Under the pieces are notes generated by a model, which had not been told where the DNA came from, ran no database searches, and saw only the letters and a program-made list of their open reading frames with translations. 64,000 bases of DNA from a virus: positions 52,180 to 116,179 of the IMG/VR virus record IMGVR_UViG_3300025840_000015; one strand, given 5' to 3'. Positions 57,226 through 64,000 of this stretch are shown here, piece by piece (within the stretch, counting starts at the first letter, position 1; every line of letters begins with the position of its first letter). A program made the translations under genes and the position numbers.

Positions 57226-57356
57226 GATACTACCTCAACCTTCTCTTCATGCTTTACTCCTCTGTAGGTTTCTACAAAAGTTTTTAATTCATGACTTTGT
57301 TGATTTGGTCTTTTGGCGGTATCATATTTTACGCCACGATAAACGACTTGTGCCAT
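57222..57356 (-). CDS. DUF4278-type small protein
   Basis: 44 residues beginning MAQVVYRGVKYDTAKRP. The YRGVKYD core is that of the cyanobacterial DUF4278 family, small proteins of unknown function also found in cyanophages; likely of host origin. Confidence 0.65.
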   Translation of the reverse strand: MAQVVYRGVKYDTAKRPNQQSHELKTFVETYRGVKHEEKVEVVS

Positions 57357-57396
57357 TATTGACTCCTAAAGAAATGAGAATATAATTCCCGTTCCT

Positions 57397-57597
57397 TCAG
57401 TCGTTTGCGTCTTTAGTTCCTAACCTAAAACATGCTGGTTCAGTTCCTCTAATAAAAATAGAGATAAACTCTAACTTTTCATTTCGATCTAACAAAGTAG
57501 ATTCAAAAACTCCCTGTGCCAACCAATCAAAGTCATTACATGACAATAATTTTGGGTCTGGTTCTGCTGTTGCCAACAGTAAAGGTAAAAGAAACAT
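57397..57597 (-). CDS. Exported 66-residue protein
   Basis: MFLLPLLLATAEP is a short signal-like start; the mature part SCNDFDWLAQGVF...KLEFISIFIRGTEPACF has two Cys likely joined outside the cytoplasm. First gene of an early operon with a strong promoter at 57711-57739. Confidence 0.65.
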   Translation of the reverse strand: MFLLPLLLATAEPDPKLLSCNDFDWLAQGVFESTLLDRNEKLEFISIFIRGTEPACFRLGTKDAND

Positions 57598-57818
57598 AAG
57601 ATGAACGATCCCGTTCCGCGACTTACTTGCGATCCCATAAAGTATTACACCTTGAATACTAATGAAAGTATTATGCTTAGAATACTAATTAGGGATTGAA
57701 CGACAGGTCTATTATAGACCATATAAAGTATATAGTCAAGTTACTTTGTAACATTTGATACAAAATTAAACTATATGGACAAAAAAATATGGCGAATTTT
57801 TTTGCCATATTTTTGGAA
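57598..57818. other. Early promoter region
   Basis: No gene. Besides the promoter at 57711-57739 there are three GAATACTA/GTATTA-type repeats (57640-57695), which could be regulator sites downstream of the start point. Confidence 0.5.
57711..57739 (-). promoter_or_regulatory. Sigma70-type early promoter
   Basis: -35 TTGACT (57734-57739), 17-nt spacer, -10 TATAAT (57711-57716). Confidence 0.8.
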
Positions 57819-58127
57819 TTATTTTTTCGATTTGTTTTTGGGTTTTGTAGTGTTGCCCCAGAGCTTTGGATTTATTCTACCATAACCAAAATCAATACTC
57901 TTTATACCACCTCTAAATTTATCATAATACATATCAAAAATTTTAGAAACTTTAGAGCTTCTGGTGAGATCATATCTAATCTCACCATTTACTTCATAAG
58001 TTACAATTCTAGCATCATTAGGAACATCTTTAGTTTTTACCTCCTGAAGAGTTCCATTTTCAATTAAAATTTCACATCCATATTTTGCTTTTGAATTTTC
58101 TTTTTCTTCAATAGTCCATTTATCCAT
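57819..58127 (-). CDS. Conserved 102-residue protein
   Basis: MDKWTIEEKENSKAKYGCEILIENGTLQEVKTKDVPNDARIVTYEV...: three or four strands then a basic Lys-rich tail (TTKPKNKSKK). Found in pattern in other cyanophages; function unknown. It follows the DUF6433 gene by 21 nt. Confidence 0.65.
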   Translation of the reverse strand: MDKWTIEEKENSKAKYGCEILIENGTLQEVKTKDVPNDARIVTYEVNGEIRYDLTRSSKVSKIFDMYYDKFRGGIKSIDFGYGRINPKLWGNTTKPKNKSKK

Positions 58128-58148
58128 GTTTTTATTCTCTTATTTAAT

Positions 58149-58715
58149 CTATGATCTTCCACCCCAAACGATATCGGGATATGCTTCAGATACAATTTGC
58201 TTTGTGATTTTATACTTATCCTGAAGTTTCTTGTCCTTAATCAAACAAACAATTTGCGCTTCCAATGGATGAAGACCTTGAAGAACATTTATAAACATTG
58301 TTTCTCTTCGAAGAGATGATAAAGAATCATTACCACCTTTAATGAAATTAAAAAACTTATTATATTCTTTTCTAATTGAAGATTTTCCCTGGTCTTGTGA
58401 CCCAAGAGAACTTGTTTTCAATTCATCCATAGTTTTAACAGCACTATCAATCTTTTCAGTTAAAGTTCCTTTAAATGAATCCATTTCATCTACTGCTGCA
58501 TATGGAACATCTCCAGGGGGAAGAGCACTAACAATACTATCATCAAAATTCCAAATAAAGATTGCTTTGATGGAAGGATGTTCATACTTCTTCAAAATTT
58601 CAATCTTCTTAGCATTTGTCCTTTGCTTTGAAACAAGATTCAATATTTCAAATACAAAAGGATTTGCTGGAAGATCTGTATTTGTAGATGGTGATTTTTT
58701 CTTTGTCGCTGTCAT
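58149..58715 (-). CDS. DUF6433 family protein
   Basis: 188 residues. PFVFEILNLVSKQRTNAKKIEILKKYEH at the N-terminus and LQGLHPLEAQIVCLIKDKKLQDKYKITKQIVSEAYPDIVWGG at the C-terminus (read in parts) are the family's two conserved blocks. Widespread in T4-like cyanophages, unknown role. Late promoter CATAAATA at 58747-58754. Confidence 0.75.
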   Translation of the reverse strand: MTATKKKSPSTNTDLPANPFVFEILNLVSKQRTNAKKIEILKKYEHPSIKAIFIWNFDDSIVSALPPGDVPYAAVDEMDSFKGTLTEKIDSAVKTMDELKTSSLGSQDQGKSSIRKEYNKFFNFIKGGNDSLSSLRRETMFINVLQGLHPLEAQIVCLIKDKKLQDKYKITKQIVSEAYPDIVWGGRS

Positions 58716-58746
58716 TGTTATAAACTATAATGAATTATTATGAAAT

Positions 58747-58754
58747 TATTTATG
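58747..58754 (-). promoter_or_regulatory. Late promoter CATAAATA
   Basis: T4-type late box 32 nt upstream of the DUF6433 gene. Confidence 0.6.
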
Positions 58755-58767
58755 ATGTGCAAATATA

Positions 58768-59004
58768 TCAGATTTCTTCTTCATCTTCGTCAAAGTCTTC
58801 AGAATCAAAAAAATCTTGACTGAATGTAACTGCAAAAATTTCATCTGGAATTACATTTCCATGCTCATCAAAAAACTCAGGATGAAGAGCAGGTCTATCC
58901 TGATATTTCAACATATATTCTCTTACTGACCATCCACCAATGAGTCCAACTATAAGAAATAGTATAGTCATTAAAAATCCAAAAACTAAACTTACTGCTA
59001 ACAT
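58768..59004 (-). CDS. Membrane protein with acidic cytoplasmic tail
   Basis: 78 residues. MLAVSLVFGFLMTILFLIVGLIGGW is one membrane segment; LHPEFFDEHGNVIPDEI and a run DSEDFDEDEEEI follow. The start at 59004 is set by AGGAGA 8 nt before it. The HPEFFDE-GNVIPDEI pattern is a known conserved cyanophage protein. Confidence 0.7.
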   Translation of the reverse strand: MLAVSLVFGFLMTILFLIVGLIGGWSVREYMLKYQDRPALHPEFFDEHGNVIPDEIFAVTFSQDFFDSEDFDEDEEEI

Positions 59005-59024
59005 TTTTTTTCTCCTAGAAATAA

Positions 59025-59216
59025 CTATCTTTTTCTTATGCAATTGAATGAAAACTCTAAGTGGATAGTTACTTCTCTTTTAAAAAAGCAAACTATCTTC
59101 TCAAAGATAAATTTAAATGTTTTGGTTTGCTTTTTCTTTCCTCCATTAAGAACAAGTTCAACACCACGATTGTAGCATGGCTTATCATTATTTATGTTCG
59201 ATTTCTTCTCTTTCAT
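59025..59216 (-). CDS. Basic 63-residue protein
   Basis: MKEKKSNINNDKPCYNRGVELVLNGGKKKQTKTFKF..., then a hydrophobic/basic FEKIVCFFKREVT. It overlaps the glutaredoxin gene by 29 nt. I am less sure of this gene. Confidence 0.5.
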   Translation of the reverse strand: MKEKKSNINNDKPCYNRGVELVLNGGKKKQTKTFKFIFEKIVCFFKREVTIHLEFSFNCIRKR

Positions 59217-59436
59217 TTTTGATATATTGAATCGTCTCAATTGCACCTCCAATCAATTTATCATTGTAAAATACCTGCGGAAAAGTTGCATTGTTTCCAA
59301 ATTTCAAAATAAAGTCTTCTTTACTAAAATCTTCATTTAAATTATATACAACAAAATTTTTTCCAGTAAGTTCCAAAACTTGTTTTACTTTATAACAGTA
59401 ATTGCAGTCATCTTTCGAATATACTTCAAATTTCAT
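59188..59436 (-). CDS. Glutaredoxin (NrdC-type)
   Basis: 82 residues. Active site C11-NY-C14 after the first strand MKFEVYS, cis-proline in TFPQVF, and the GGAIETIQYI glutathione-site helix. It would reduce phage ribonucleotide reductase or other disulfides. Confidence 0.88.
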   Translation of the reverse strand: MKFEVYSKDDCNYCYKVKQVLELTGKNFVVYNLNEDFSKEDFILKFGNNATFPQVFYNDKLIGGAIETIQYIKNEREEIEHK

Positions 59437-59438
59437 TT

Positions 59439-59810
59439 TCAATAAACTTTTGTTTTTCTAGGATTATATATCTTAAGAAGAGATTTTTCTTTTGGTTCCA
59501 TCCATTTCATTATAGCATTCATCCTATCATGTGTAAAGAACTGCTGTTTCTTATACCATTCTTTCCAATCAGAATGTCCTTTACTTTTATTGCATTCTTT
59601 ACAACAACATAAACAATTAGATGAAAAATCAATTCCCCCTTTGCATTGAGGAATAATATGATCTATGGTTAATTGATCTTCAGATCCACAATATGCACAT
59701 TTAAAATCCCATTTTTCCTTAATGGTCTGTTTCCACATCCTTCTAGCTTCGCCAGAATTACATGTATGTAGATTATACATGTAGTCTTTAAAACTTGAAT
59801 ATAATGGCAT
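59439..59810 (-). CDS. HNH endonuclease
   Basis: 123 residues. CAYC (38-41), IDHIIPQCKGG (H51), N65 and CKEC (70-73) make the zinc-stabilised HNH site. Small free-standing HNH genes act as homing enzymes or in DNA packaging; here it stands among host-interaction genes, so homing is more likely. Confidence 0.85.
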   Translation of the reverse strand: MPLYSSFKDYMYNLHTCNSGEARRMWKQTIKEKWDFKCAYCGSEDQLTIDHIIPQCKGGIDFSSNCLCCCKECNKSKGHSDWKEWYKKQQFFTHDRMNAIMKWMEPKEKSLLKIYNPRKTKVY

Positions 59811-59813
59811 TAT

Positions 59814-60152
59814 TCAATTAACTTCCACTAAATCAAGCATATCGTAGTATGTTCCCTTTACATTTCGATCCAAAAATCTTGTAATAACTCCAAGCGGCAC
59901 ATCATTTTCATAAGTTTCATCTTTTTTTCTTTTTTTGTAAGCAAAATTCACAATTTCAACTACTCTATTGTGAACAGATTTCCTTGAAGGATTTACAAAT
60001 TTATACTTTTTACCAATTTCAATAGTGTTATATCTAACAACACCTGGGCGAACTTCAACTTTAAATGTAAACTTAGAAATAGGTTGATCTTGACTCCTTA
60101 AATCAAATAATTCAATTTTTTCTTCTTCCGATAAACTTGAATAATCGATCAT
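59814..60152 (-). CDS. Conserved 112-residue protein
   Basis: MIDYSSLSEEEKIELFDLRSQDQPISKFTFKVEVRPG..., a beta-rich centre (VVRYNTIEIGKKYKFVNPSRKS) and a basic helix KKRKKDETYEN. Exact late promoter box at 60177-60184. Function unknown. Confidence 0.65.
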   Translation of the reverse strand: MIDYSSLSEEEKIELFDLRSQDQPISKFTFKVEVRPGVVRYNTIEIGKKYKFVNPSRKSVHNRVVEIVNFAYKKRKKDETYENDVPLGVITRFLDRNVKGTYYDMLDLVEVN

Positions 60153-60176
60153 TCTTTTAGATGAAATTGTTAAAAG

Positions 60177-60184
60177 TATTTATA
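60177..60184 (-). promoter_or_regulatory. Late promoter TATAAATA
   Basis: Exact T4 late consensus 25 nt upstream of the 112-residue gene. Confidence 0.65.
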
Positions 60185-60191
60185 TTTTCAC

Positions 60192-60215
60192 AAAAAAAAG
60201 GAGGATTTCTCCTCC
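60192..60215 (-). terminator. Rho-independent terminator
   Basis: GGAGGA/TCCTCC stem (60200-60215) followed by eight U on the minus-strand transcript; ends the petE-thioredoxin operon. Confidence 0.75.
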
Positions 60216-60221
60216 CAATAA

Positions 60222-60608
60222 TTAAGTGGTATGTTTATCAAAAACTTCTATTAAGTTTTTTACAATATTAACCCCACCAATATGTTCTTCAATTTTTAAA
60301 CCATTTTTGTCAGTAACAACAAAAACTGGTGTTGCGGTAATTCCGTATAATCTTGCAAGATTTAAATTTTCTTCAGGAATTGGATCATCAGTAGCATCTT
60401 CTAAATCAATTTTTTCAATCATATTAATTCTTTGATCATCAAGACTATCAAAGTATTTTTCTACAAGTCTACAAGGACCGCATGATTCTTTAGAAAATAG
60501 TAAAAACTTTTTCATTGGTTTTTCTTTTAATGATTTTCTATATAAGTTTGGCCAAGTGTCTCTAATTATTTCAGAAACTTTATATGGAGTTTCGGAATTA
60601 ATCATCAT
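60222..60608 (-). CDS. Thioredoxin-like protein
   Basis: 128 residues with CGPC at 43-46 (FSKESCGPC) and the cis-proline in ITATPVFVV. The coupled ATG at 60608 adds 31 residues before the thioredoxin fold; a shorter start MKKFLLF (60515) gives the normal 97-residue size. It lies in one operon with plastocyanin, suggesting a role in redox control of photosynthetic targets. Confidence 0.8.
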   Translation of the reverse strand: MMINSETPYKVSEIIRDTWPNLYRKSLKEKPMKKFLLFSKESCGPCRLVEKYFDSLDDQRINMIEKIDLEDATDDPIPEENLNLARLYGITATPVFVVTDKNGLKIEEHIGGVNIVKNLIEVFDKHTT

Positions 60609-60715
60609 GGATTGTGATCTTTATTTCCTTTAATTTTGTTGTAACCCCAGACAACAAGAGCGCCAGCGCCGACGCCTACGATACAGCAGATAATCATATG
60701 TTCTAAGTGATGCAT
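60605..60715 (-). CDS. 36-residue membrane peptide
   Basis: MHHLEHMIICCIVGVGAGALVVWGYNKIKGN: a His-rich start, a membrane segment with CC and a GxGxGA patch, then a basic end. Overlaps both neighbours (1 and 4 nt). Confidence 0.55.
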   Translation of the reverse strand: MHHLEHMIICCIVGVGAGALVVWGYNKIKGNKDHNP

Positions 60716-60798
60716 TAATTTTTGTTTTTATTTGACCAAGTTAATTCTAACGTAGTTGCCAATAAAATGGCAAACGCAAATATAAAAAGATGAGGCAT
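60715..60798 (-). CDS. 27-residue membrane peptide
   Basis: MPHLFIFAFAILLATTLELTWSNKNKN, a single membrane helix of the size of small photosystem subunits (20-40 residues). Coupled by TGATG to plastocyanin upstream and by TAATG to the next gene. Any link to photosynthetic membranes is speculation. Confidence 0.5.
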   Translation of the reverse strand: MPHLFIFAFAILLATTLELTWSNKNKN

Positions 60799-61121
60799 CA
60801 GTTTACAGTTACGTGTCCAATCATTCCAGCCCCTTTATGAGGATCGCACCAAAAGGTATACTCACCAGGAACATCAAAGGAAACGTCAAAGGATTCTCCA
60901 GGAGAAAATGCCAGACCTGTATGGCTGAGCTCGGGATGACCATCAACAATGACATTGTGAGGAGGTAACACGTTATTGACAAAGTGGATGCTATCACCAG
61001 CAGCAATTGTAACTTCTGAGGGTTCAAAGACTAGTCCTCCATTATAACCCATCTGAACATCAACTGCCCAGGCAGGAAGCGCAAAGAAAAGAGTTGCGAT
61101 AAGTGTGAAAAAGAACTTCAT
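60798..61121 (-). CDS. petE: Plastocyanin
   Basis: 107 residues. Signal peptide to about A19 (PAWA), then a cupredoxin with copper ligands H55 (PPHN), C92, H95 and M100 (WCDPHKGAGM). It carries electrons from cytochrome b6f to photosystem I in the thylakoid lumen. Phage plastocyanin would keep electron flow going as host synthesis stops. First of a coupled chain with two membrane peptides and thioredoxin. Confidence 0.95.
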   Translation of the reverse strand: MKFFFTLIATLFFALPAWAVDVQMGYNGGLVFEPSEVTIAAGDSIHFVNNVLPPHNVIVDGHPELSHTGLAFSPGESFDVSFDVPGEYTFWCDPHKGAGMIGHVTVN

Positions 61122-61127
61122 AAAAGT

Positions 61128-61343
61128 TTATGTAACTTTATTATGTATATGCCTTAGGTTTTTATACTTATCATTTGTCAGGTATTCCTGATGAATCATT
61201 TCAGAAAACTCATCTGCACATTTCATCCAAGTTTTTCTTGCTGTTGGTGCTAACTCGTCATTATTCATCATCATTTCATACCAGATATTCCATAATATCC
61301 TACACTCTTCAGACTTCTTCTGAAGATGTGGTTCCCTATACAT
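61128..61343 (-). CDS. Hypothetical 71-residue protein
   Basis: MYREPHLQKKSEECRILWNIWYEMMMNNDELAPTARKTW..., helical with two Cys and a His-rich end. 6 nt upstream of petE, so it is in the same operon. Confidence 0.65.
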   Translation of the reverse strand: MYREPHLQKKSEECRILWNIWYEMMMNNDELAPTARKTWMKCADEFSEMIHQEYLTNDKYKNLRHIHNKVT

Positions 61344-61381
61344 TGGAACATTTTGGGATGTGTGCCCGTGACTGTAACTAT

Positions 61382-61855
61382 TTACACAGAATACAATCCA
61401 GTAATAGTATCAACATCTGCCGGTCTGAATGCTCTCACGGGAGAGATCCAGTTGTAAGACATCACTGTGTCGTTGGTGTCCGCATCATACCATATATCAC
61501 CGTCTCTGTCATCGTGTGGATGTTCAAGTCCTAGTGCGTGACCCCACTCATGCATATACACATACTTCCTATCATGAGAACGTTTCTTTACTAGGATGGT
61601 ATATCCTTTCTCTGTTGGTATACACAAACCGGCAGCATACCCATATGGTTCTGGGATGTTCTTTCGTTCATAAAATGCAACCTCAGCATGTTTTGGTTTC
61701 TTCAACAATTTAATGTCAAATGATACAATCTCATCTGTGGATGCTAGCATATTGCGAGTGAACCTCGTTGGACTATCAACATACACCTTGAGGATGTTGT
61801 CATCCAAGAATTGAGATGTGTGTTGATAGTTACGAGGATAGATTAGTTCTTCCAT
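61382..61855 (-). CDS. Metzincin-type metalloprotease
   Basis: 157 residues. HEWGHALGLEH (H102, E103, H106, G109, H112) is the full metzincin zinc motif and VMSYN supplies the Met-turn (M132), with an Asp-rich DDRDGD loop between. No signal or propeptide is visible and it is at the minimal size for the fold. Such proteases usually act outside cells, so it may be a virion or lysis-associated enzyme. 1 nt from the double oxygenase gene. Confidence 0.85.
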   Translation of the reverse strand: MEELIYPRNYQHTSQFLDDNILKVYVDSPTRFTRNMLASTDEIVSFDIKLLKKPKHAEVAFYERKNIPEPYGYAAGLCIPTEKGYTILVKKRSHDRKYVYMHEWGHALGLEHPHDDRDGDIWYDADTNDTVMSYNWISPVRAFRPADVDTITGLYSV

Positions 61856-61856
61856 T

Positions 61857-62969
61857 TTACTTAATCCATGTAACTATAGAATATCTTACTCCTTCAGTTA
61901 CTGTAGTGATTTGATGTGGATAAAGAAAAGAAGATGGAAAAATTATTAAAGATCCCTTTTTACAGTTTACCTTATATTCGCCATCAAAAAAAAGAAGATC
62001 ACCTCCCTCATATCCGTCATTTAAAATGATTGAGCAAGATAATGTTCTTCTCATATCAGCTCCAGAATCAGTATGTTCTTTATAAAATTCTCCAGTATTA
62101 TATCTCAATAACTGATATCCAGAATCTCCATCAATTGCAGATGCATATTTAAATTTATCCACATACTTATTAATATGATCAGACAATATGTTAAAAATTG
62201 TATCATCAATTTTTTTTCTGACTTTATAATTTTTTTCAATCACCCTATCAGTTGAAATTTCTACCTCCTTACATGTCCTATAATAAGATATATCGATACT
62301 GGTTTTACATTCATTATATTCTTCTTCAGAATATTCTTTAATTATTTCATCACAAAGTTCATCAGAAAAAGAATTATCAAAAACAGCAATATAATTCTCT
62401 AAGCAGTTTTCATTTGCATTTTCTTTTTTATTGAAGTTTAATTTGTCAAAATAATACTCTTTATATTTTCCATTTAATTTAACATAGTGTAAGAAGCATT
62501 GTGCATACTTATTACCAAGAAATTTATCTCTACCGTGAAAAACTTCTTTTCCATAATATATTACTGCATCACCAGGATTCAAATTTATATATTCTTTTCT
62601 ACCAGAATTTTTCATGTAAATTGGCCATTCACAATCACCATCCAAATGAACTGTGATACTCACTTCACATGATTCTCTATCAATGTGCTCTTCTAATAAA
62701 CTATTATTTTTATAAACTCTAGCATACGAATAAGCAGGTAATACTGTTTCTCCAATGATCTTAGAAACTTTTTTGCATTTATTAGAAAGCAATCCTACAA
62801 AAGGGAGATAATTATAATATGCGGAGGAGTCTACAACTTGAGGATCTCCTTTAATATTATTTTCTAAACAAAAATTAATAAATTTTTCGCCAAGATCTTT
62901 TGCTTTTTCTGCAGATATAAAGTTTTTAATTACTTTGTATTTTTTACCGTTAAAATCATTCACAATCAC
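61857..62969 (-). CDS. Tandem double 2OG-Fe(II) oxygenase
   Basis: 370 residues with two dioxygenase domains. Domain 1 (1-175): H95-x-D97, H145 followed by GRDKF. Domain 2 (190-370): H299-x-D301, H352, R362, with GYEGGDLLFFDG and KKGSLIIFPSS typical of prolyl-4-hydroxylases. Both active sites look intact. Substrate unknown. ATGA overlap with the gene upstream. Confidence 0.82.
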   Translation of the reverse strand: MIVNDFNGKKYKVIKNFISAEKAKDLGEKFINFCLENNIKGDPQVVDSSAYYNYLPFVGLLSNKCKKVSKIIGETVLPAYSYARVYKNNSLLEEHIDRESCEVSITVHLDGDCEWPIYMKNSGRKEYINLNPGDAVIYYGKEVFHGRDKFLGNKYAQCFLHYVKLNGKYKEYYFDKLNFNKKENANENCLENYIAVFDNSFSDELCDEIIKEYSEEEYNECKTSIDISYYRTCKEVEISTDRVIEKNYKVRKKIDDTIFNILSDHINKYVDKFKYASAIDGDSGYQLLRYNTGEFYKEHTDSGADMRRTLSCSIILNDGYEGGDLLFFDGEYKVNCKKGSLIIFPSSFLYPHQITTVTEGVRYSIVTWIK

Positions 62970-63214
62970 TCACCTCTTACAATATGGTCCCATGCAACTT
63001 TATATTTATCATCCCAATTATCACAGTATGGAGGATAAAAAGCATTGAGAGCAGCAGTAGTATCAACGATGCGTTGTGTATCACCAGCATCTACTGCTTC
63101 TTGTAGTTTATCAAGAAGAAAACTAAATGACGTGATTTGATTGAATGCCTCTTGAAGGTCATTCATTACTTTCCAGGTTTTGTCTTTCATTGTATTCTCA
63201 TCCAAGGTTTCCAT
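62966..63214 (-). CDS. Conserved 82-residue helical protein
   Basis: METLDENTMKDKTWKVMNDLQEAFNQITSFSFLLDKLQEA..., then DTQRIVDTTAALNAFYPPYCDNWD. A pattern of conserved cyanophage proteins. The start may instead be MKDKT (63190); the longer one overlaps the gene upstream by 17 nt. Confidence 0.7.
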   Translation of the reverse strand: METLDENTMKDKTWKVMNDLQEAFNQITSFSFLLDKLQEAVDAGDTQRIVDTTAALNAFYPPYCDNWDDKYKVAWDHIVRGE

Positions 63215-63557
63215 CAGAATAAAGTTCCCAAGCATCGCGATCATCAGTTCCCAAAGCATCTTTGAGTGCTTCTGTTACATTCTCTTTGAAGTTCTTACGT
63301 GGGATGAAGATATCATCAACATCACGTTTGTAATCTGGGAACTTCTCTTCAAACTCCACCTCTACATCATACAATAGTGACCCTACAATGTTATTAATAG
63401 TTTCGATGGTTTGTCCTTGGAGTTGATCCCAGTTATATCCTGGGAACATATCATCTTTGACACGATCAAGCAATGCTTTCTTACAGTGCCATCGTGCATC
63501 AAACATACTGGTGAATGCTTCCCAATCATGTTGGGATTTGAAATTAGGGATTGTCAT
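63198..63557 (-). CDS. Conserved 119-residue protein
   Basis: M-TIPNFKSQHDWEAFTSMFDARWHCKK..., helical and acidic, ending DDRDAWELYSDGNLG. Start at 63557 chosen for its 14-nt overlap with the gene upstream; longer in-frame readings would overlap by over 100 nt. Function unknown. Confidence 0.65.
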   Translation of the reverse strand: MTIPNFKSQHDWEAFTSMFDARWHCKKALLDRVKDDMFPGYNWDQLQGQTIETINNIVGSLLYDVEVEFEEKFPDYKRDVDDIFIPRKNFKENVTEALKDALGTDDRDAWELYSDGNLG

Positions 63558-63867
63558 AGGTCGAAAAGAGAAATACTTTGATTGTTTGTCCATCATCTTG
63601 TAGTGACACTTGAACGTTAGAACATTCATAACGAACATACTCACGTCCTTCACTACCAATCACCTCTACACGGGTGACATCAGGATAGTTCTTGATGTGA
63701 TCACCATTTGGTGCTTCATAATCTAAATCACCTTCATTCCAAGGTTTTTGTCCAAAGGTTTCACGATCAATTCCAAGAGATTTCAATGCAAGTTCTTCAT
63801 TGAATCCATCATACGTTGTATCCAACCATGGAGCATCATCTTTGTCAGGTAGATTGTGTTCAGTCAT
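63544..63867 (-). CDS. Hypothetical 107-residue protein
   Basis: MTEHNLPDKDDAPWLDTTYDGFNEELALKSLGIDRETF..., then beta strands (RVEVIGSEGREYVRYECSNVQVSL). ATGA overlap with the 44-residue gene. Not recognised. Confidence 0.65.
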   Translation of the reverse strand: MTEHNLPDKDDAPWLDTTYDGFNEELALKSLGIDRETFGQKPWNEGDLDYEAPNGDHIKNYPDVTRVEVIGSEGREYVRYECSNVQVSLQDDGQTIKVFLFSTYDNP

Positions 63868-63998
63868 CGTTTTTGCTCAGCATATTCGATAATGATCTTC
63901 TTATGCTCTTTATGCTTATCAGTTACAAGGACAGTATAAAGTTTACCACCAAGTTCTTCTGCAACCATTTCAAGCAATGTCAGTTGTTCGTCAGTCAT
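63864..63998 (-). CDS. 44-residue protein at the window edge
   Basis: MTDEQLTLLEMVAEELGGKLYTVLVTDKHKEHKKIIIEYAEQKR, complete within the window, but only 2 nt upstream are visible so the start cannot be checked. Helix-strand-helix, basic end. Confidence 0.6.
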   Translation of the reverse strand: MTDEQLTLLEMVAEELGGKLYTVLVTDKHKEHKKIIIEYAEQKR

Positions 63999-64000
63999 GA

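Overview
The window looks like about a third of the genome of a T4-like myovirus of marine or brackish picocyanobacteria (Synechococcus/Prochlorococcus). The evidence is the combination of T4 core genes (4, 5-like OB-fold hub, 26, 32, 33, 48, 53, 59) with cyanobacterium-type auxiliary genes: plastocyanin (petE), CP12, phoH, thyX, glutaredoxins, a DUF1825 protein and a DUF4278 protein. Other signs are AT-rich coding, very tight packing with ATGA overlaps, T4-type late promoters (NATAAATA) and host-like sigma70 early promoters (TTGACA-N17-TATAAT). Strain and exact host cannot be read from this piece.

Layout. (1) 1-7.3 kb, minus strand: a visibly GC-richer accessory region of small mostly single genes. 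Many are built as separate cassettes: a promoter whose -35 often lies inside the GC-rich hairpin closing the upstream gene, a leader without Shine-Dalgarno ending in ACC-ATG, one small ORF, and a G-run/C-run hairpin. The same region holds a dispersed 13-bp palindrome (ATCTCG-T/A-CGAGAT) sitting on three promoters, an iteron-like inverted-repeat cluster at 1.13-1.33 kb and five tandem 22-bp repeats at 7.36 kb. (2) 7.6-8.5 kb, plus strand: a GIY-YIG endonuclease and a zinc-ribbon membrane mini-protein. (3) 8.5-18.3 kb, minus strand: a dense array of about 35 micro-genes with a metalloprotease-like protein, a secreted His-rich peptide, a 2OG-Fe(II) oxygenase, CP12, a glutaredoxin-like protein and an SF2 helicase. 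(4) 18.4-48.8 kb, minus strand: tail fibre and baseplate genes with two giant fibre proteins, interrupted by four tRNA genes (two Leu-UAA, two Ile-UAU). (5) 48.8-51.4 kb, plus strand: gene 4, an unknown, gene 48, gene 53. (6) 51.5-64 kb, minus strand: gene 32, DUF1825, 59, 33, PD-(D/E)XK nuclease, phoH, thyX, small conserved genes, HNH, thioredoxin/glutaredoxin, plastocyanin, a metzincin and a double 2OG oxygenase.

How it fits together. Genes 32, 59 and the nuclease, helicase and thyX serve replication, recombination and nucleotide supply; gp33 links replication to late transcription of the structural block, whose genes carry T4-type late promoters. Plastocyanin and CP12 should keep photosynthetic electron flow and limit the Calvin cycle during infection. 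The hub protein with both a glycosidase and an M23 domain would open the peptidoglycan, while the fibres with tail-collar and HxH-rich tips would bind the host.

The most unusual material is the regulatory architecture of the first 7.3 kb. All family calls are from reading the translated sequence; no database search was made.
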